NCBI GenBank assembly: GCA_947384955.1
Contig: CANDJC010000011.1
Span: forward strand, 1-54,187
From: an uncultured Eubacterium sp.
GTDB taxonomy: Bacteria; Bacillota; Clostridia; Lachnospirales; Lachnospiraceae
DNA length: 54,187 bases
Direction of reading: 5' to 3'
In this document: positions 16,614 to 24,525 of the stretch, one piece after another
How the letters are laid out: every line of letters starts with the position of its first letter
Numbering within the stretch: position 1 is the stretch's first letter
Made by a program: the position numbers and the translations under genes
The notes under the pieces: model-generated
Databases searched by the model: none
Told to the model about the DNA's origin: nothing
What the model saw: only the letters and a program-made list of their open reading frames with translations

Positions 16614-16673
16614 GAAAACAGCCGGGCAGCGGGAAGCCGGGACATTTTCCCGCTGCCCGGTGTTTGAGAGGAC
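16614..16673 (+). repeat. Short hairpin repeat with the same edges as the large palindromes
   Basis: CCGGGCAGCGGGAA at 16622-16635 and TTCCCGCTGCCCGG at 16647-16660 are exact complements around an 11-base loop. The left flank AAAACAGCCGGG and right flank CCCGGTGTTTGAGAGG match the flanks of the large element at 12764-13020. The 165-base core is missing. No T-tract follows, so a terminator role for ptsI is uncertain. Confidence 0.75.
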
Positions 16674-16703
16674 GCAGTCATATCAGTTTACAGGAGGACA
16701 TCG

Positions 16704-17450
16704 ATGTTATTAGAAAATAAGACAGCAGTCGTAACCGGCGGCAGCCGGGGCATTGGTTATGCAATTGTCGAAGGATTTTTAGCGGAAGGCGCGTCAGTGA
16801 TACTGTGTGCCAGCCGTCAGGAAACAGCGGATAAGGCAGTAGCGAAATTAAAAGAAGCGCACCCGGATGCCCGTGTAGAAGGCATCTGGCCGGATTTGTC
16901 TGATTATGCCAAAGTAAAGGAAGCATTTGACCAGATTGCTGAAAAATACGGACGGATTGATATTCTGGTAAACAATGCGGGAGTTTCGGAAAGCACGCCG
17001 TTTTTAAAATATACGGAAGAATTAATGGATAAGGTGCTGGATTTAAATATAAAAGGTGTTTACAACTGCAGCCGGGCAGCCGCAGAGCATATGGCAGACT
17101 GCAGCAGCGGCGTTATTATCAATACATCGTCCATGGTCAGCATTTACGGGCAGCCGGCGGGAGTGGCTTATCCGACATCAAAATTTGCAGTAAACGGATT
17201 CACGCTTTCGCTTGCAAGAGAGCTCGGACCGAAGGGAATCCGTGTGAATGCCGTAGCTCCCGGCATTACAAATACGGATATGATGCAGGCGGTTCCAAAA
17301 GAAGTGATTGAGCCGATGATTGCCCAGATTCCGCTTCGGCGTATGGGAGAGCCGGAAGATATCGCAAATGCGGTTGTATTTCTGGCTTCAGAGAAGGCTT
17401 CTTATATTACGGGCGTAGTGCTCAGCGTGGACGGACTGGCAAGAAGCTGA
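16704..17450 (+). CDS. Short-chain dehydrogenase/reductase (FabG-like)
   Basis: The 248-residue classical SDR has the cofactor loop TGGSRGIGYAIVEGF from residue 11, the NNAGVSE motif, and the catalytic Ser and YPTSK (Tyr and Lys) in INTSSMVS and VAYPTSKFAVNG. It ends ITGVVLSVDGLARS in place of the common DGG. The length and motifs fit 3-oxoacyl-ACP reductase, but the gene lies outside any fatty acid cluster, so another alcohol or sugar may be the substrate. The ATG follows AGGAGG at 16692-16697. Confidence 0.88.
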   Translation: MLLENKTAVVTGGSRGIGYAIVEGFLAEGASVILCASRQETADKAVAKLKEAHPDARVEGIWPDLSDYAKVKEAFDQIAEKYGRIDILVNNAGVSESTPFLKYTEELMDKVLDLNIKGVYNCSRAAAEHMADCSSGVIINTSSMVSIYGQPAGVAYPTSKFAVNGFTLSLARELGPKGIRVNAVAPGITNTDMMQAVPKEVIEPMIAQIPLRRMGEPEDIANAVVFLASEKASYITGVVLSVDGLARS

Positions 17451-17474
17451 GACAAAGGTTTTTCTGATAAACAG

Positions 17475-17500
17475 GCCGGTGCTTAGTATAGAGCACCGGC
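17475..17500. terminator. Hairpin between convergent genes
   Basis: GCCGGTGCT at 17475-17483 and AGCACCGGC at 17492-17500 form a perfect 9-bp stem with an 8-base loop between the dehydrogenase and the convergent phosphodiesterase gene. Neither side has a clear T-tract. Confidence 0.55.
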
Positions 17501-17520
17501 AGAAAAGAATTGAAAACAGA

Positions 17521-18210
17521 TTAAAGTCCCATTTTACCAAGAATTCCGTCCGGCGTGACGCCGGGATGCGTTAAATACAGGCGGCATATCTGGGAGGAAA
17601 GCTCTTCGCTTATCCGGCAGATTTTTGCAATCTCCTGTACCGATTTTCCTTTATCCGTTTCTTTCATAACACGTATGACAGTCTTCTTCATATCCAGGAC
17701 GGGCATCTGAGAAATATCTGCGCCGCTGCTTTCCATACTGCCGTCAGCAGAAAACAGAATCTGCTGAATCTGAAACGGTGCGCTGGCACAGTCCGATTCC
17801 GGTATGACCGCAACGGCCATTGTGACCGGGAGAGAAAATCGCCGCCGTCCGCAGCTGCCTGGGTTCAGCCAGGTCTGGCCGTCTTTGATAATCTGCTCAT
17901 ATTTATGGGAATGGCCATAGATAATGAGGTTTCTGTCGGAAATATCTTCTGTAATCATTTTTTTATTGTGAATCATAAATATTTTGATGCCGTAAAGCTC
18001 GATGGACAGTGACAGCGGAAGGCTGGCAGCCCATTCTTTGTCGGTGTTGCCGCGTACTGCGTATAGCGGGGCGATGGAATTTAACTGGCTGTAAATCGCT
18101 GGGGAGCTGAAGTCTCCGGCGTGCAGGATAACATCGCAGGTGCTTAAGATGTCTGCGGCTGGTTTTCGGAGCAGATTATGGGTGTCTGACAGAATGCCGA
18201 TTTTGTGCAT
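17521..18210 (-). CDS. YfcE/MJ0936-family metallophosphoesterase with C-terminal extension
   Basis: This 229-residue protein has an N-terminal calcineurin-like domain of about 155 residues: GILSDTHN, LHAGDF, AVRGNTD, then GHSHKYE and WLNPGSCGRRRF. These are the metal ligands of YfcE-type phosphodiesterases. Residues about 155-229 are additional; they include VQEIAKICRISEELSSQICR, which resembles a helix-turn-helix, and end in PDGILGKMGL. Family members hydrolyse phosphodiesters in vitro, but natural substrates are unsettled. It is transcribed divergently from the next gene. Confidence 0.85.
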   Translation of the reverse strand: MHKIGILSDTHNLLRKPAADILSTCDVILHAGDFSSPAIYSQLNSIAPLYAVRGNTDKEWAASLPLSLSIELYGIKIFMIHNKKMITEDISDRNLIIYGHSHKYEQIIKDGQTWLNPGSCGRRRFSLPVTMAVAVIPESDCASAPFQIQQILFSADGSMESSGADISQMPVLDMKKTVIRVMKETDKGKSVQEIAKICRISEELSSQICRLYLTHPGVTPDGILGKMGL

Positions 18211-18308
18211 GGTGTTACGGGTCCTCCTGATAAAAAAGTCTGTATGGATAACAGTATATATTTATTATATTTCCATAAGAAAGAATTTGCAAGTCTGATA
18301 CTTTTTTA

Positions 18309-18337
18309 TTGAATTTTAAGATATATCAGATTATAAT
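18309..18337 (+). promoter_or_regulatory. Promoter of the first AAA/PD-(D/E)XK gene
   Basis: TTGAAT at 18309-18314, 17 bases, TATAAT at 18332-18337, some 65 bases before the GTG start. Confidence 0.7.
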
Positions 18338-18403
18338 AGCTGAAAAACAGGGATTGTACCGCCAGGCCTGAACGGTAACAATGTCTGGAAAGGATGGTAT
18401 GCG

Positions 18404-20125
18404 GTGAACAGTAAGGTAAAACTGCCGGTAGGGCGTTCCGGTTTTGCCGGTATTCGGAACAATGGGTATTATTATGCTGATAAAAGCGGACTGATTGAAG
18501 AACTCTTGAAAACGGATGGCACACAGGTAACGCTGATTACCCGTCCGCGCCGGTTTGGAAAGACTCTGGGCATGAGCATGCTGTCTGAGTTTTTTGATAT
18601 TCGCAAGGATAGCGGGGCGTTATTTAACGGATTGTATATTGCGAAAAATGAACAGCTGTGCCGCGGCTGGATGAATCAGTATCCGGTAGTGTTTTTGAGT
18701 TTTAAAAGTGTGGACGGCCTGAATTTTGAAGGAGCTGCGCAGCAGCTGAAAATCGCAGTGTCAGATTTATGTGTAGAGCATTATGAACTGCAGTTCAGTC
18801 CGAAAGTAAATGAAATACACAAAGAACGCTTCCAGCGCCTTGCGAAAAAATCAGCTTCTTTGGATGAAGTGAAAAATGGACTGCTCCTGCTTACAAAAAT
18901 GCTTATGGCACATTATGACAGGCCGGTCATTCTGCTGCTGGATGAGTATGATGTGCCTCTTTCAAAAGCAAGTGAAAAGGGATATTATGAGGAAATGCTG
19001 GATGTGGTCAAAGGGATGATGCAGGCGGTGAAGGATAACGATGCCTTGAAATTTGCAGTTCTGACAGGCTGTCTTCGGATTTCAAAGGAGAGCATCTTTA
19101 CAGGGCTGAATAATCTGAAGGTCTGTTCTGTTACGGATATCCGATTTGCAAGGTATTTTGGATTTACGGATACAGAAGTGCAGGCGCTTTTAACGTATTA
19201 TGGATATCCGGAGCGTTATGATACCGCAAAGAAATGGTATGATGGATACTGCTTTGGCGGCACAGAGGTGTACTGCCCATGGGATGTCCTGAATTACTGT
19301 GATTCACTGTTAGATGACAGGGAGGCACAGCCACAGAATTACTGGATTAACACCAGCAGCAATGATGCGGTGAAACGGTTTATTCAGGAATCCAAAAACA
19401 GAATGACGAAGCGGGAGATTGAACAGCTGGTGGCGGGAGGGGTTATTACAAAGGAAATCCGCCAGGAGCTTACGTATCCGGAGATTTACCAGACGACTGA
19501 CAATATTTTCAGCCTGCTCTTTATGACCGGCTATCTGACACAGCGCGGAAAAGCAGAAGGCAGACAGATGAAACTGGCCATTCCCAATCTGGAAGTCCGG
19601 GATATTTTTGTGACACAGATTATGGAATTTTTCCGGGAGAATGTCCAGGCAGACGGAGATACACTGAACCGTTTCTGCGATGCCCTGCAAAATAAGGATG
19701 CAGAAAATGCAGAGAAAATTTTTACACAATATCTGAGAAAAACAATCAGTATCCGTGATACAGCCATTCATAAAGAAATGAAGGAAAACTTTTATCATGG
19801 TGTTTTAATTGGAATTTTGGGAGTCAAAGACCGCTGGGGTGTTTCTTCAAACAAGGAAATGGGCGAAGGCTATGCGGATATTCTTGTGGAGCCGGATACC
19901 GGGGATACAGGTATTGCCACGGGCATTATCATAGAGGTGAAATATGCGCATGACGGGAATCTCGATGGGGCATGTAAAGAGGCATTAAAACAGATTGAGC
20001 ATACCAGATATGAAGATGACCTGGAAGACGACGGGGTGGAAAATATTTTGAAATACGGGATTGCATGCTATAAAAAGCGCTGCAGGGTTATGCTGGCGGA
20101 AAATAGACAGCAGTATTCAAAATAA
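18404..20125 (+). CDS. AAA-ATPase-like/PD-(D/E)XK nuclease fusion protein (DUF1703 group)
   Basis: The 573-residue protein begins with the family block YYYADKSGLIEELL, then RPRRFGKTLGMSML as the P-loop, and VILLLDEYDVPLSKA as Walker B. The C-terminal 110 residues hold a PD-(D/E)XK-like element, GYADILVEP then GIIIEVKYA, as in DUF1703. This group is abundant in anaerobic gut bacteria and of unknown function; links to mobile DNA or defence are suspected. The start is GTG at 18404 with AAAGGAT upstream. A paralogue lies at 38492-40165, and a fragment of a related C-terminal domain is at 48644-48919. It has its own promoter and stands alone. Confidence 0.88.
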   Translation: MNSKVKLPVGRSGFAGIRNNGYYYADKSGLIEELLKTDGTQVTLITRPRRFGKTLGMSMLSEFFDIRKDSGALFNGLYIAKNEQLCRGWMNQYPVVFLSFKSVDGLNFEGAAQQLKIAVSDLCVEHYELQFSPKVNEIHKERFQRLAKKSASLDEVKNGLLLLTKMLMAHYDRPVILLLDEYDVPLSKASEKGYYEEMLDVVKGMMQAVKDNDALKFAVLTGCLRISKESIFTGLNNLKVCSVTDIRFARYFGFTDTEVQALLTYYGYPERYDTAKKWYDGYCFGGTEVYCPWDVLNYCDSLLDDREAQPQNYWINTSSNDAVKRFIQESKNRMTKREIEQLVAGGVITKEIRQELTYPEIYQTTDNIFSLLFMTGYLTQRGKAEGRQMKLAIPNLEVRDIFVTQIMEFFRENVQADGDTLNRFCDALQNKDAENAEKIFTQYLRKTISIRDTAIHKEMKENFYHGVLIGILGVKDRWGVSSNKEMGEGYADILVEPDTGDTGIATGIIIEVKYAHDGNLDGACKEALKQIEHTRYEDDLEDDGVENILKYGIACYKKRCRVMLAENRQQYSK

Positions 20126-20141
20126 TTCAGTCTGAATAAAA

Positions 20142-20173
20142 ACAAAAATCAGCCAGAGAAAACTCTGGCTGAT
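20142..20173 (-). terminator. Terminator of the FliD-like gene
   Basis: ATCAGCCAGAG at 20148-20158 and CTCTGGCTGAT at 20163-20173 form a perfect 11-bp stem with a 4-base loop. On the minus strand it is followed by a T-rich tail (complement of 20142-20147), placing it at the 3' end of the minus-strand gene. It may also slow convergent transcription. Confidence 0.9.
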
Positions 20174-20177
20174 AAGA

Positions 20178-21362
20178 TTATATAGCATCTGTATAACGCA
20201 GCCCGCCCTGCACATTATATTTTCCGGCAGCTGTGTAACTATTCGAAGTGTTCGCCTGTGTAGTCAGATAAAAGTCTACAAGCGATGCACTCGTAGAAAT
20301 AGAGGAGCCATAATCCTTAAACGCTTTCTGTACTTTAGACATATCTGCGTTTTTGAACGTATCCTCATCGATTTTCAGTTTGCCTTTGATATCAACGCTG
20401 ATGCCGATTTCTTTGAGCGCGCCTGCATTCTGTGCCGTTTTTTCCCTCATACGGGTTAAATTGGATACGACACCGGAATTTAAGCTGAACCCGGCTTTGT
20501 CAAGCATAAGGTTATAACTGCTTACAAAACTCTTTGCGGTAGAGAAAATCTTGTCAATATCGTATACTTCTTTGCCGTCTTTATCCTCAATTTTTTCAAA
20601 TAACTCAGCAGATGCAAGCGCTTTGCTGATATCTTTGAGGGAGGATGTGCTGGTGTCCGGCTTCGTATCTGTTACGGTATCGTTTGTAGTACCGTCAGTC
20701 TTATTGGAAGAACCTGTGCTGGATGTGGTACCTGTAAACAGAATACGTGATTTAATTTTAGAACCATAACTCATGCTGTCGCTGGATGAAAACAGTTCCT
20801 GTACTTTTGACAGGTCAGCATTTTTCAGTGCGGATTCACTCAGCTGAAGGGTTCCGTTTGAATTGACGGTAACACCCATTTGTTTCAGCTTATCTGCATT
20901 TGCAGACGTATTGCGCATGATTTCTGCTACATGCGATGTCTGGCTTGACAGAGTTGAACGCTTTGCAGAAGTTACAACATCATTATAATCGGATACAAAA
21001 GCTTTCATAGCAGAAACTACCTTGTCTGCTGCACTTTTGCCGTCTTCTGAGCTTTCATAGGTCTCGTCTTTTTGTAACGCTGTGACAGATTTATTCAGAC
21101 TGGAAAGCGATGATGTCAGCTTTGAATTTGCTTCCTGTACTTCTTTGGAAACGGTCGGATTTTTCTTTTCTTCTAAAAGTTTATCCAGTATATTTTTTGA
21201 ATTGTTTTTTGTTCCGGCCGATGATGAAGATGAACTCTGCCCTTTGCCGTAATAAGCTCTCAGAAGTCTGCCGTAACTGCCGTTTCTGATACTGGCGTAA
21301 TCTGCATAGAAATTCTGATTTGCCATTCCGATGCTGGATGAAAATAAACTATTACTCATCAT
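20178..21362 (-). CDS. FliD C-terminal-like repeat protein of unknown role
   Basis: The 394-residue product carries two copies of a module like the C-terminal part of the flagellar cap protein FliD. The first has AFVSDYNDVV, then MGVTVNSNGTLQL and ADLSKVQELF. The second has SFVSSYNLML, then IGISVDIKGKLKI and ADMSKVQKAF. A Ser/Thr/Asp-rich linker of about 35 residues separates them. No signal peptide or membrane segment is visible, and no flagellar gene is nearby. The start at 21362 is chosen for the AAAGGAG 8 bases upstream; the next codon is also ATG. Export by another route, or a cytoplasmic role, cannot be decided. Confidence 0.7.
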   Translation of the reverse strand: MMSNSLFSSSIGMANQNFYADYASIRNGSYGRLLRAYYGKGQSSSSSSAGTKNNSKNILDKLLEEKKNPTVSKEVQEANSKLTSSLSSLNKSVTALQKDETYESSEDGKSAADKVVSAMKAFVSDYNDVVTSAKRSTLSSQTSHVAEIMRNTSANADKLKQMGVTVNSNGTLQLSESALKNADLSKVQELFSSSDSMSYGSKIKSRILFTGTTSSTGSSNKTDGTTNDTVTDTKPDTSTSSLKDISKALASAELFEKIEDKDGKEVYDIDKIFSTAKSFVSSYNLMLDKAGFSLNSGVVSNLTRMREKTAQNAGALKEIGISVDIKGKLKIDEDTFKNADMSKVQKAFKDYGSSISTSASLVDFYLTTQANTSNSYTAAGKYNVQGGLRYTDAI

Positions 21363-21452
21363 AATCCTCACTCCTTTTAATAAAAATATGGACTTCCTTG
21401 TCTCTTTGCCCGACTGTTAGCATGTATCAGGCAGAATCTTATAGCTGTTATT

Positions 21453-21481
21453 AATATAGCACACAGATTTGAAAATTTCAA
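21453..21481 (-). promoter_or_regulatory. Promoter of the FliD-like gene
   Basis: Reading leftwards, TTGAAA (complement of 21476-21481), 17 bases, then TATATT (complement of 21453-21458). The leader would be about 85 bases. Confidence 0.65.
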
Positions 21482-21663
21482 GGCTGATGGAAGAAAAATC
21501 CAGTGCTGGCAGTATCCGTTCGTTACATTTTGGGGAGAGGCATGAAAGCTCAGCAGCTGAAGAATTCAATTTCACATGTATGCTTTTTGTTCTTTTTATC
21601 ATAACTTGTAATGAAAAATACAGTAAGCAAAATCCGTTTCCCCAAAGCAGGAAATTCTCAGGC

Positions 21664-21692
21664 TTGTTATTTGCCTGTATCTATGGTTAAAT
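21664..21692 (+). promoter_or_regulatory. Candidate promoter of the AmmeMemoRadiSam genes
   Basis: TTGTTA at 21664-21669, 17 bases, TTAAAT at 21687-21692. This is the best match in the gene-free stretch 21482-21791, which otherwise shows no clear feature. Confidence 0.4.
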
Positions 21693-21791
21693 TAGACTAA
21701 AAGAAGGCTGTATTCCCCGGCAGACCGGAAAGCAGTGCGTGTGCCGGGAACAGAAGAGGCTTTTCGTTTTAAGAAACAGGAGGGATACCGT

Positions 21792-22601
21792 ATGGGGATT
21801 TCAGGAGCTTATATGCTTCCGCACCCGCCTCTGATTATACCGGAGATTGGAAAAGGTGAGGAAAGAAAGATTCAAAAGACCATTGCTGCATATCAGAAAG
21901 CAGCCGCAAAAGCAGGGGAGCACAAACCGGAGACGATTGTGCTGATTTCCCCGCACCAGACGATGTACGCGGATTATTTTCATATTTCGCCTGGAAACGG
22001 GGCAAGGGGTGATTTCCGCCAGTTTGGAGCCGGGAATGTGGCAATGGAAGTTTCCTATGATACAGAATTTGTAAAAGAACTGTGTCTTCGGGCGGACAGG
22101 CACGGCCTTGCGGCAGGCATGGACGGGGAACGGGAGAAGCGGTTAGACCACGGGACGATGGTGCCGCTGTATTTTGTGAATCAGCACTGGACAGATTACA
22201 GGCTTGTAAGAATCGGGCTGTCCGGGCTGTCTCTGCGCAGCCATTATGAGCTTGGACAGTGCATCGGACAGACAGTAAACGCGCTTGGCAGGAAAACGGT
22301 TATCATTGCCAGCGGAGATTTATCGCACAGGCTGAAAGCGGACGGGCCTTACGGATATCAGAAAGAGGGCCCGGAATATGACAGGCGGGTAATGGAGGTT
22401 ATGGGACAGGCGGATTTTAAGCAGCTGCTCGGATTTTCGGAAGATTTCTGCCAGAAAGCCGGGGAATGCGGGCACCGCTCGTTTACCATAATGGCCGGAG
22501 CGCTGGAGCATGAGAATGTGCATCCGCAGAAGCTTTCGTATGAAGGCCCGTTTGGCGTCGGGTACGGCATCTGTATGTATGAAATGGGAGATAAAGAGTA
22601 A
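21792..22601 (+). CDS. amrB: AmmeMemoRadiSam system protein B (MEMO1 family)
   Basis: This 269-residue MEMO1-like protein is related to extradiol dioxygenases. It has MLPHPPLIIPEIG at the start, IVLISPHQTMYADYF, the LDHGTMVPLYF block with a metal-ligand His, and VIIASGDLSHRL. The ATG at 21792 is taken because CAGGAGGGA lies at 21777-21784; an upstream in-frame GTG at 21735 has no such signal. It is the first of three consecutive genes that together form the conserved but functionally undefined AmmeMemoRadiSam set. Confidence 0.9.
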   Translation: MGISGAYMLPHPPLIIPEIGKGEERKIQKTIAAYQKAAAKAGEHKPETIVLISPHQTMYADYFHISPGNGARGDFRQFGAGNVAMEVSYDTEFVKELCLRADRHGLAAGMDGEREKRLDHGTMVPLYFVNQHWTDYRLVRIGLSGLSLRSHYELGQCIGQTVNALGRKTVIIASGDLSHRLKADGPYGYQKEGPEYDRRVMEVMGQADFKQLLGFSEDFCQKAGECGHRSFTIMAGALEHENVHPQKLSYEGPFGVGYGICMYEMGDKE

Positions 22602-22645
22602 GATTTTAATTAGGGGAAATTGCTGAGAGAAAGGAAGAGGCAGTT

Positions 22646-23179
22646 ATGAGAAAGAATCATCAGGCACAGGAAGATGCCTATGTACAGCTTGCAAGAAAGA
22701 CCATAGAAGAGCATGTCCGCACAGGAAAGCAAATCAAAGTACCGGACGGTCTGCCGGAGGAAATGTACCGTGAAAGGGCGGGCGTGTTTGTTTCGATAAA
22801 AGAAGAGGGCATGCTGCGGGGATGTATCGGTACGATTCAGGCGGTGCGTGCGTCCATTGCAGAAGAAATCATTTATAATGCAGTCAGCGCTTCGTCTAAA
22901 GACCCCAGATTTGTTCCGGTAGAGCCGCAGGAGCTGGACAAGCTTACAATCAGTGTGGATGTGCTCGGCGGCATGGAAAAAATTGATTCGCCGGATATGC
23001 TGGATGTGAAGCGCTACGGGGTTGTAGTGACAAAAGGATACCGGCGGGGGCTGCTGCTCCCGAACTTAGAGGGCGTGGATACCGTAGAAGACCAGATTGC
23101 AATTGCAAAGCAGAAAGCCGGAATCGGATATGCGGAAAAAGCGGAACTGGAAAGATTTGAGGTTGTCAGGCATTATTAA
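22646..23179 (+). CDS. amrA: AmmeMemoRadiSam system protein A (AMMECR1 domain)
   Basis: The 177-residue AMMECR1-domain protein shows GVFVSIKEEGMLRGCIGTI, the motif containing the LRGCIG hexapeptide that defines the family, then SASSKDPRFVPV and GLLLPNLEGVDTVEDQ. The role is unknown; the strict pairing with MEMO1 and radical SAM proteins suggests a shared modification or radical chemistry. It starts 44 bases after the MEMO gene and is followed after 87 bases by the radical SAM gene. Confidence 0.92.
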   Translation: MRKNHQAQEDAYVQLARKTIEEHVRTGKQIKVPDGLPEEMYRERAGVFVSIKEEGMLRGCIGTIQAVRASIAEEIIYNAVSASSKDPRFVPVEPQELDKLTISVDVLGGMEKIDSPDMLDVKRYGVVVTKGYRRGLLLPNLEGVDTVEDQIAIAKQKAGIGYAEKAELERFEVVRHY

Positions 23180-23266
23180 ATCCGCAAGCATATGGAAATC
23201 AAAAGCTGACGGCGTCTGGCAAAAATCAGTATCCGGGCAGCTGCGAAAAGGAGGCAGAAAACAGGT

Positions 23267-24142
23267 ATGAAAATAATCTGTGAAACCTGCATGCATCACT
23301 GCACTCTGGACGACGGGCAGTGGGGAGTCTGCGGGGCGCGTAAAAATGAAAACGGGCTGGTGAAATGTAAAAATTATGGAATGGTGACGGCACTGGCGCT
23401 GGACCCGATTGAGAAAAAACCGCTGAAAATGTTTTATCCTGGCAGCAAGATTTTGTCTGCCGGAAGCTTTGGATGTAATCTGAAATGCCCGTTTTGTCAG
23501 AACCATGAGATTTCCATGGTCAGACAGCATATGCCGGGAGCCGTATATCTTTCACCGGAGAAGCTGGCAGACAAAGCGCTGGAATACAAAAGGTCTGGAA
23601 ATATCGGAGCAGCATTTACGTATAACGAACCGCTTGTCGGATGGGAATATGTACGGGATGCCGCCAGGCTCATAAAAAAAGCCGGAATGAAAAATGTACT
23701 GGTTACAAACGGCTCAGCTTCGCTGGAAGTGCTGGAAGAACTGCTTCCTTATATAGATGCAATGAATATTGACCTGAAAGGTTTCCGAAAAGAGTATTAC
23801 CGGAAGCTGGGCGGAGACCTGGAAACGGTAAAAGCATTTATCGTACGGGCGGCGCAGCGGTGTCATGTGGAACTGACGACTCTGATTGTGCCCGGGGAAA
23901 ATGACAGCGCAGCGGAAATGAAGGCGGAGGCGGAATGGATTGCAGGTATTCCGGTATGTTCTGATATCGATGCAAAAAATTCAGGTGCAGAGAAAAACAG
24001 AAAACAGATTCCGCTGCACATAACACGCTTTTTTCCGCGCTATCATATGACAGACCGCAGTGCAGCAGATGTTCAGGATATATACAGGCTGGCAGATATC
24101 GCGGGGAGATATCTGGACAATGTATTTGTGGGAAACTGCTGA
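23267..24142 (+). CDS. amrS: AmmeMemoRadiSam system radical SAM enzyme
   Basis: The 291-residue protein has the radical SAM cluster motif GCNLKCPFCQN with Cys70, Cys74 and Cys77. Extra N-terminal cysteines (ICETCMHHC and GVCGARKN) resemble those of pyruvate formate-lyase activase-like relatives. AFTYNEPLVGWEY and MNIDLKGF are typical of the family, and the C-terminal FPRYHMTDRSA completes it. It should cleave S-adenosylmethionine to start a radical reaction on an unknown substrate, presumably with the two proteins encoded upstream. The ATG follows AAAGGAGG. Confidence 0.92.
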   Translation: MKIICETCMHHCTLDDGQWGVCGARKNENGLVKCKNYGMVTALALDPIEKKPLKMFYPGSKILSAGSFGCNLKCPFCQNHEISMVRQHMPGAVYLSPEKLADKALEYKRSGNIGAAFTYNEPLVGWEYVRDAARLIKKAGMKNVLVTNGSASLEVLEELLPYIDAMNIDLKGFRKEYYRKLGGDLETVKAFIVRAAQRCHVELTTLIVPGENDSAAEMKAEAEWIAGIPVCSDIDAKNSGAEKNRKQIPLHITRFFPRYHMTDRSAADVQDIYRLADIAGRYLDNVFVGNC

Positions 24143-24202
24143 GAAAGATACTCAAAAGTATTCCATGTTTCCAGTGCATCGTCCGGGGGCTTTCGGGATG
24201 CC

Positions 24203-24239
24203 AAAAATCCATTTAAAATCGCTTCGCGATGGGATTTTT
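24203..24239 (+). terminator. Terminator after the AmmeMemoRadiSam genes
   Basis: AAAAATCC at 24203-24210 pairs with GGATTTTT at 24232-24239, enclosing ATCGC-TTC-GCGAT at 24218-24230. The T-run is part of the outer stem. Confidence 0.6.
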
Positions 24240-24262
24240 GTACTCATGAATCACTTTCCTGC

Positions 24263-24287
24263 GTCCCGCACAGTAAATGTGCGGGAC
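24263..24287. repeat. Perfect 10-bp hairpin
   Basis: GTCCCGCACA at 24263-24272 and TGTGCGGGAC at 24278-24287 are exact complements with a 5-base loop. No T-tract follows. It lies in the gene-free stretch 24143-24525, between a terminator and a promoter. Confidence 0.65.
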
Positions 24288-24342
24288 TATCTGAACTGTT
24301 ACGCAATTACAACAAGGACGCACTGCACAAAAAAGAAAATTC

Positions 24343-24371
24343 TTGCAATCCACCTATTCAAATGGTATAAT
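24343..24371 (+). promoter_or_regulatory. Promoter upstream of the RmlD-like gene
   Basis: TTGCAA at 24343-24348, 17 bases, TATAAT at 24366-24371. The leader to the start codon is about 150 bases. Confidence 0.8.
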
Positions 24372-24398
24372 ACATTTGTCTTCGAGTGCATTTCTACT

Positions 24399-24417
24399 AA
24401 AAGAGATGCTCTTTTTT
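24399..24417 (+). terminator. Candidate early terminator (attenuator) in the RmlD-like gene leader
   Basis: AAAAGAG at 24399-24405 and CTCTTTT beginning at 24409 pair around ATG, with a T-run to 24417. It ends only about 40 bases after the predicted transcription start. The stem is AU-rich, so its strength is uncertain. Confidence 0.45.
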
Positions 24418-24525
24418 GTTAAAATACATTCAATTAGAACAAGCGAAGAAAGCAGCTGCAGCGAATAAGCAGCCCGGACAGTTTCTGCTGTCTGAGACGG
24501 AATACAGATAAAAGGGGAGGAGCAT

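Noticed and set aside
16622-16660. Ordinary rho-independent terminator for ptsI
   Set aside because: The stem is strong but there is no T-tract, and the flanks match the palindromic repeat family, so it is reported there instead.
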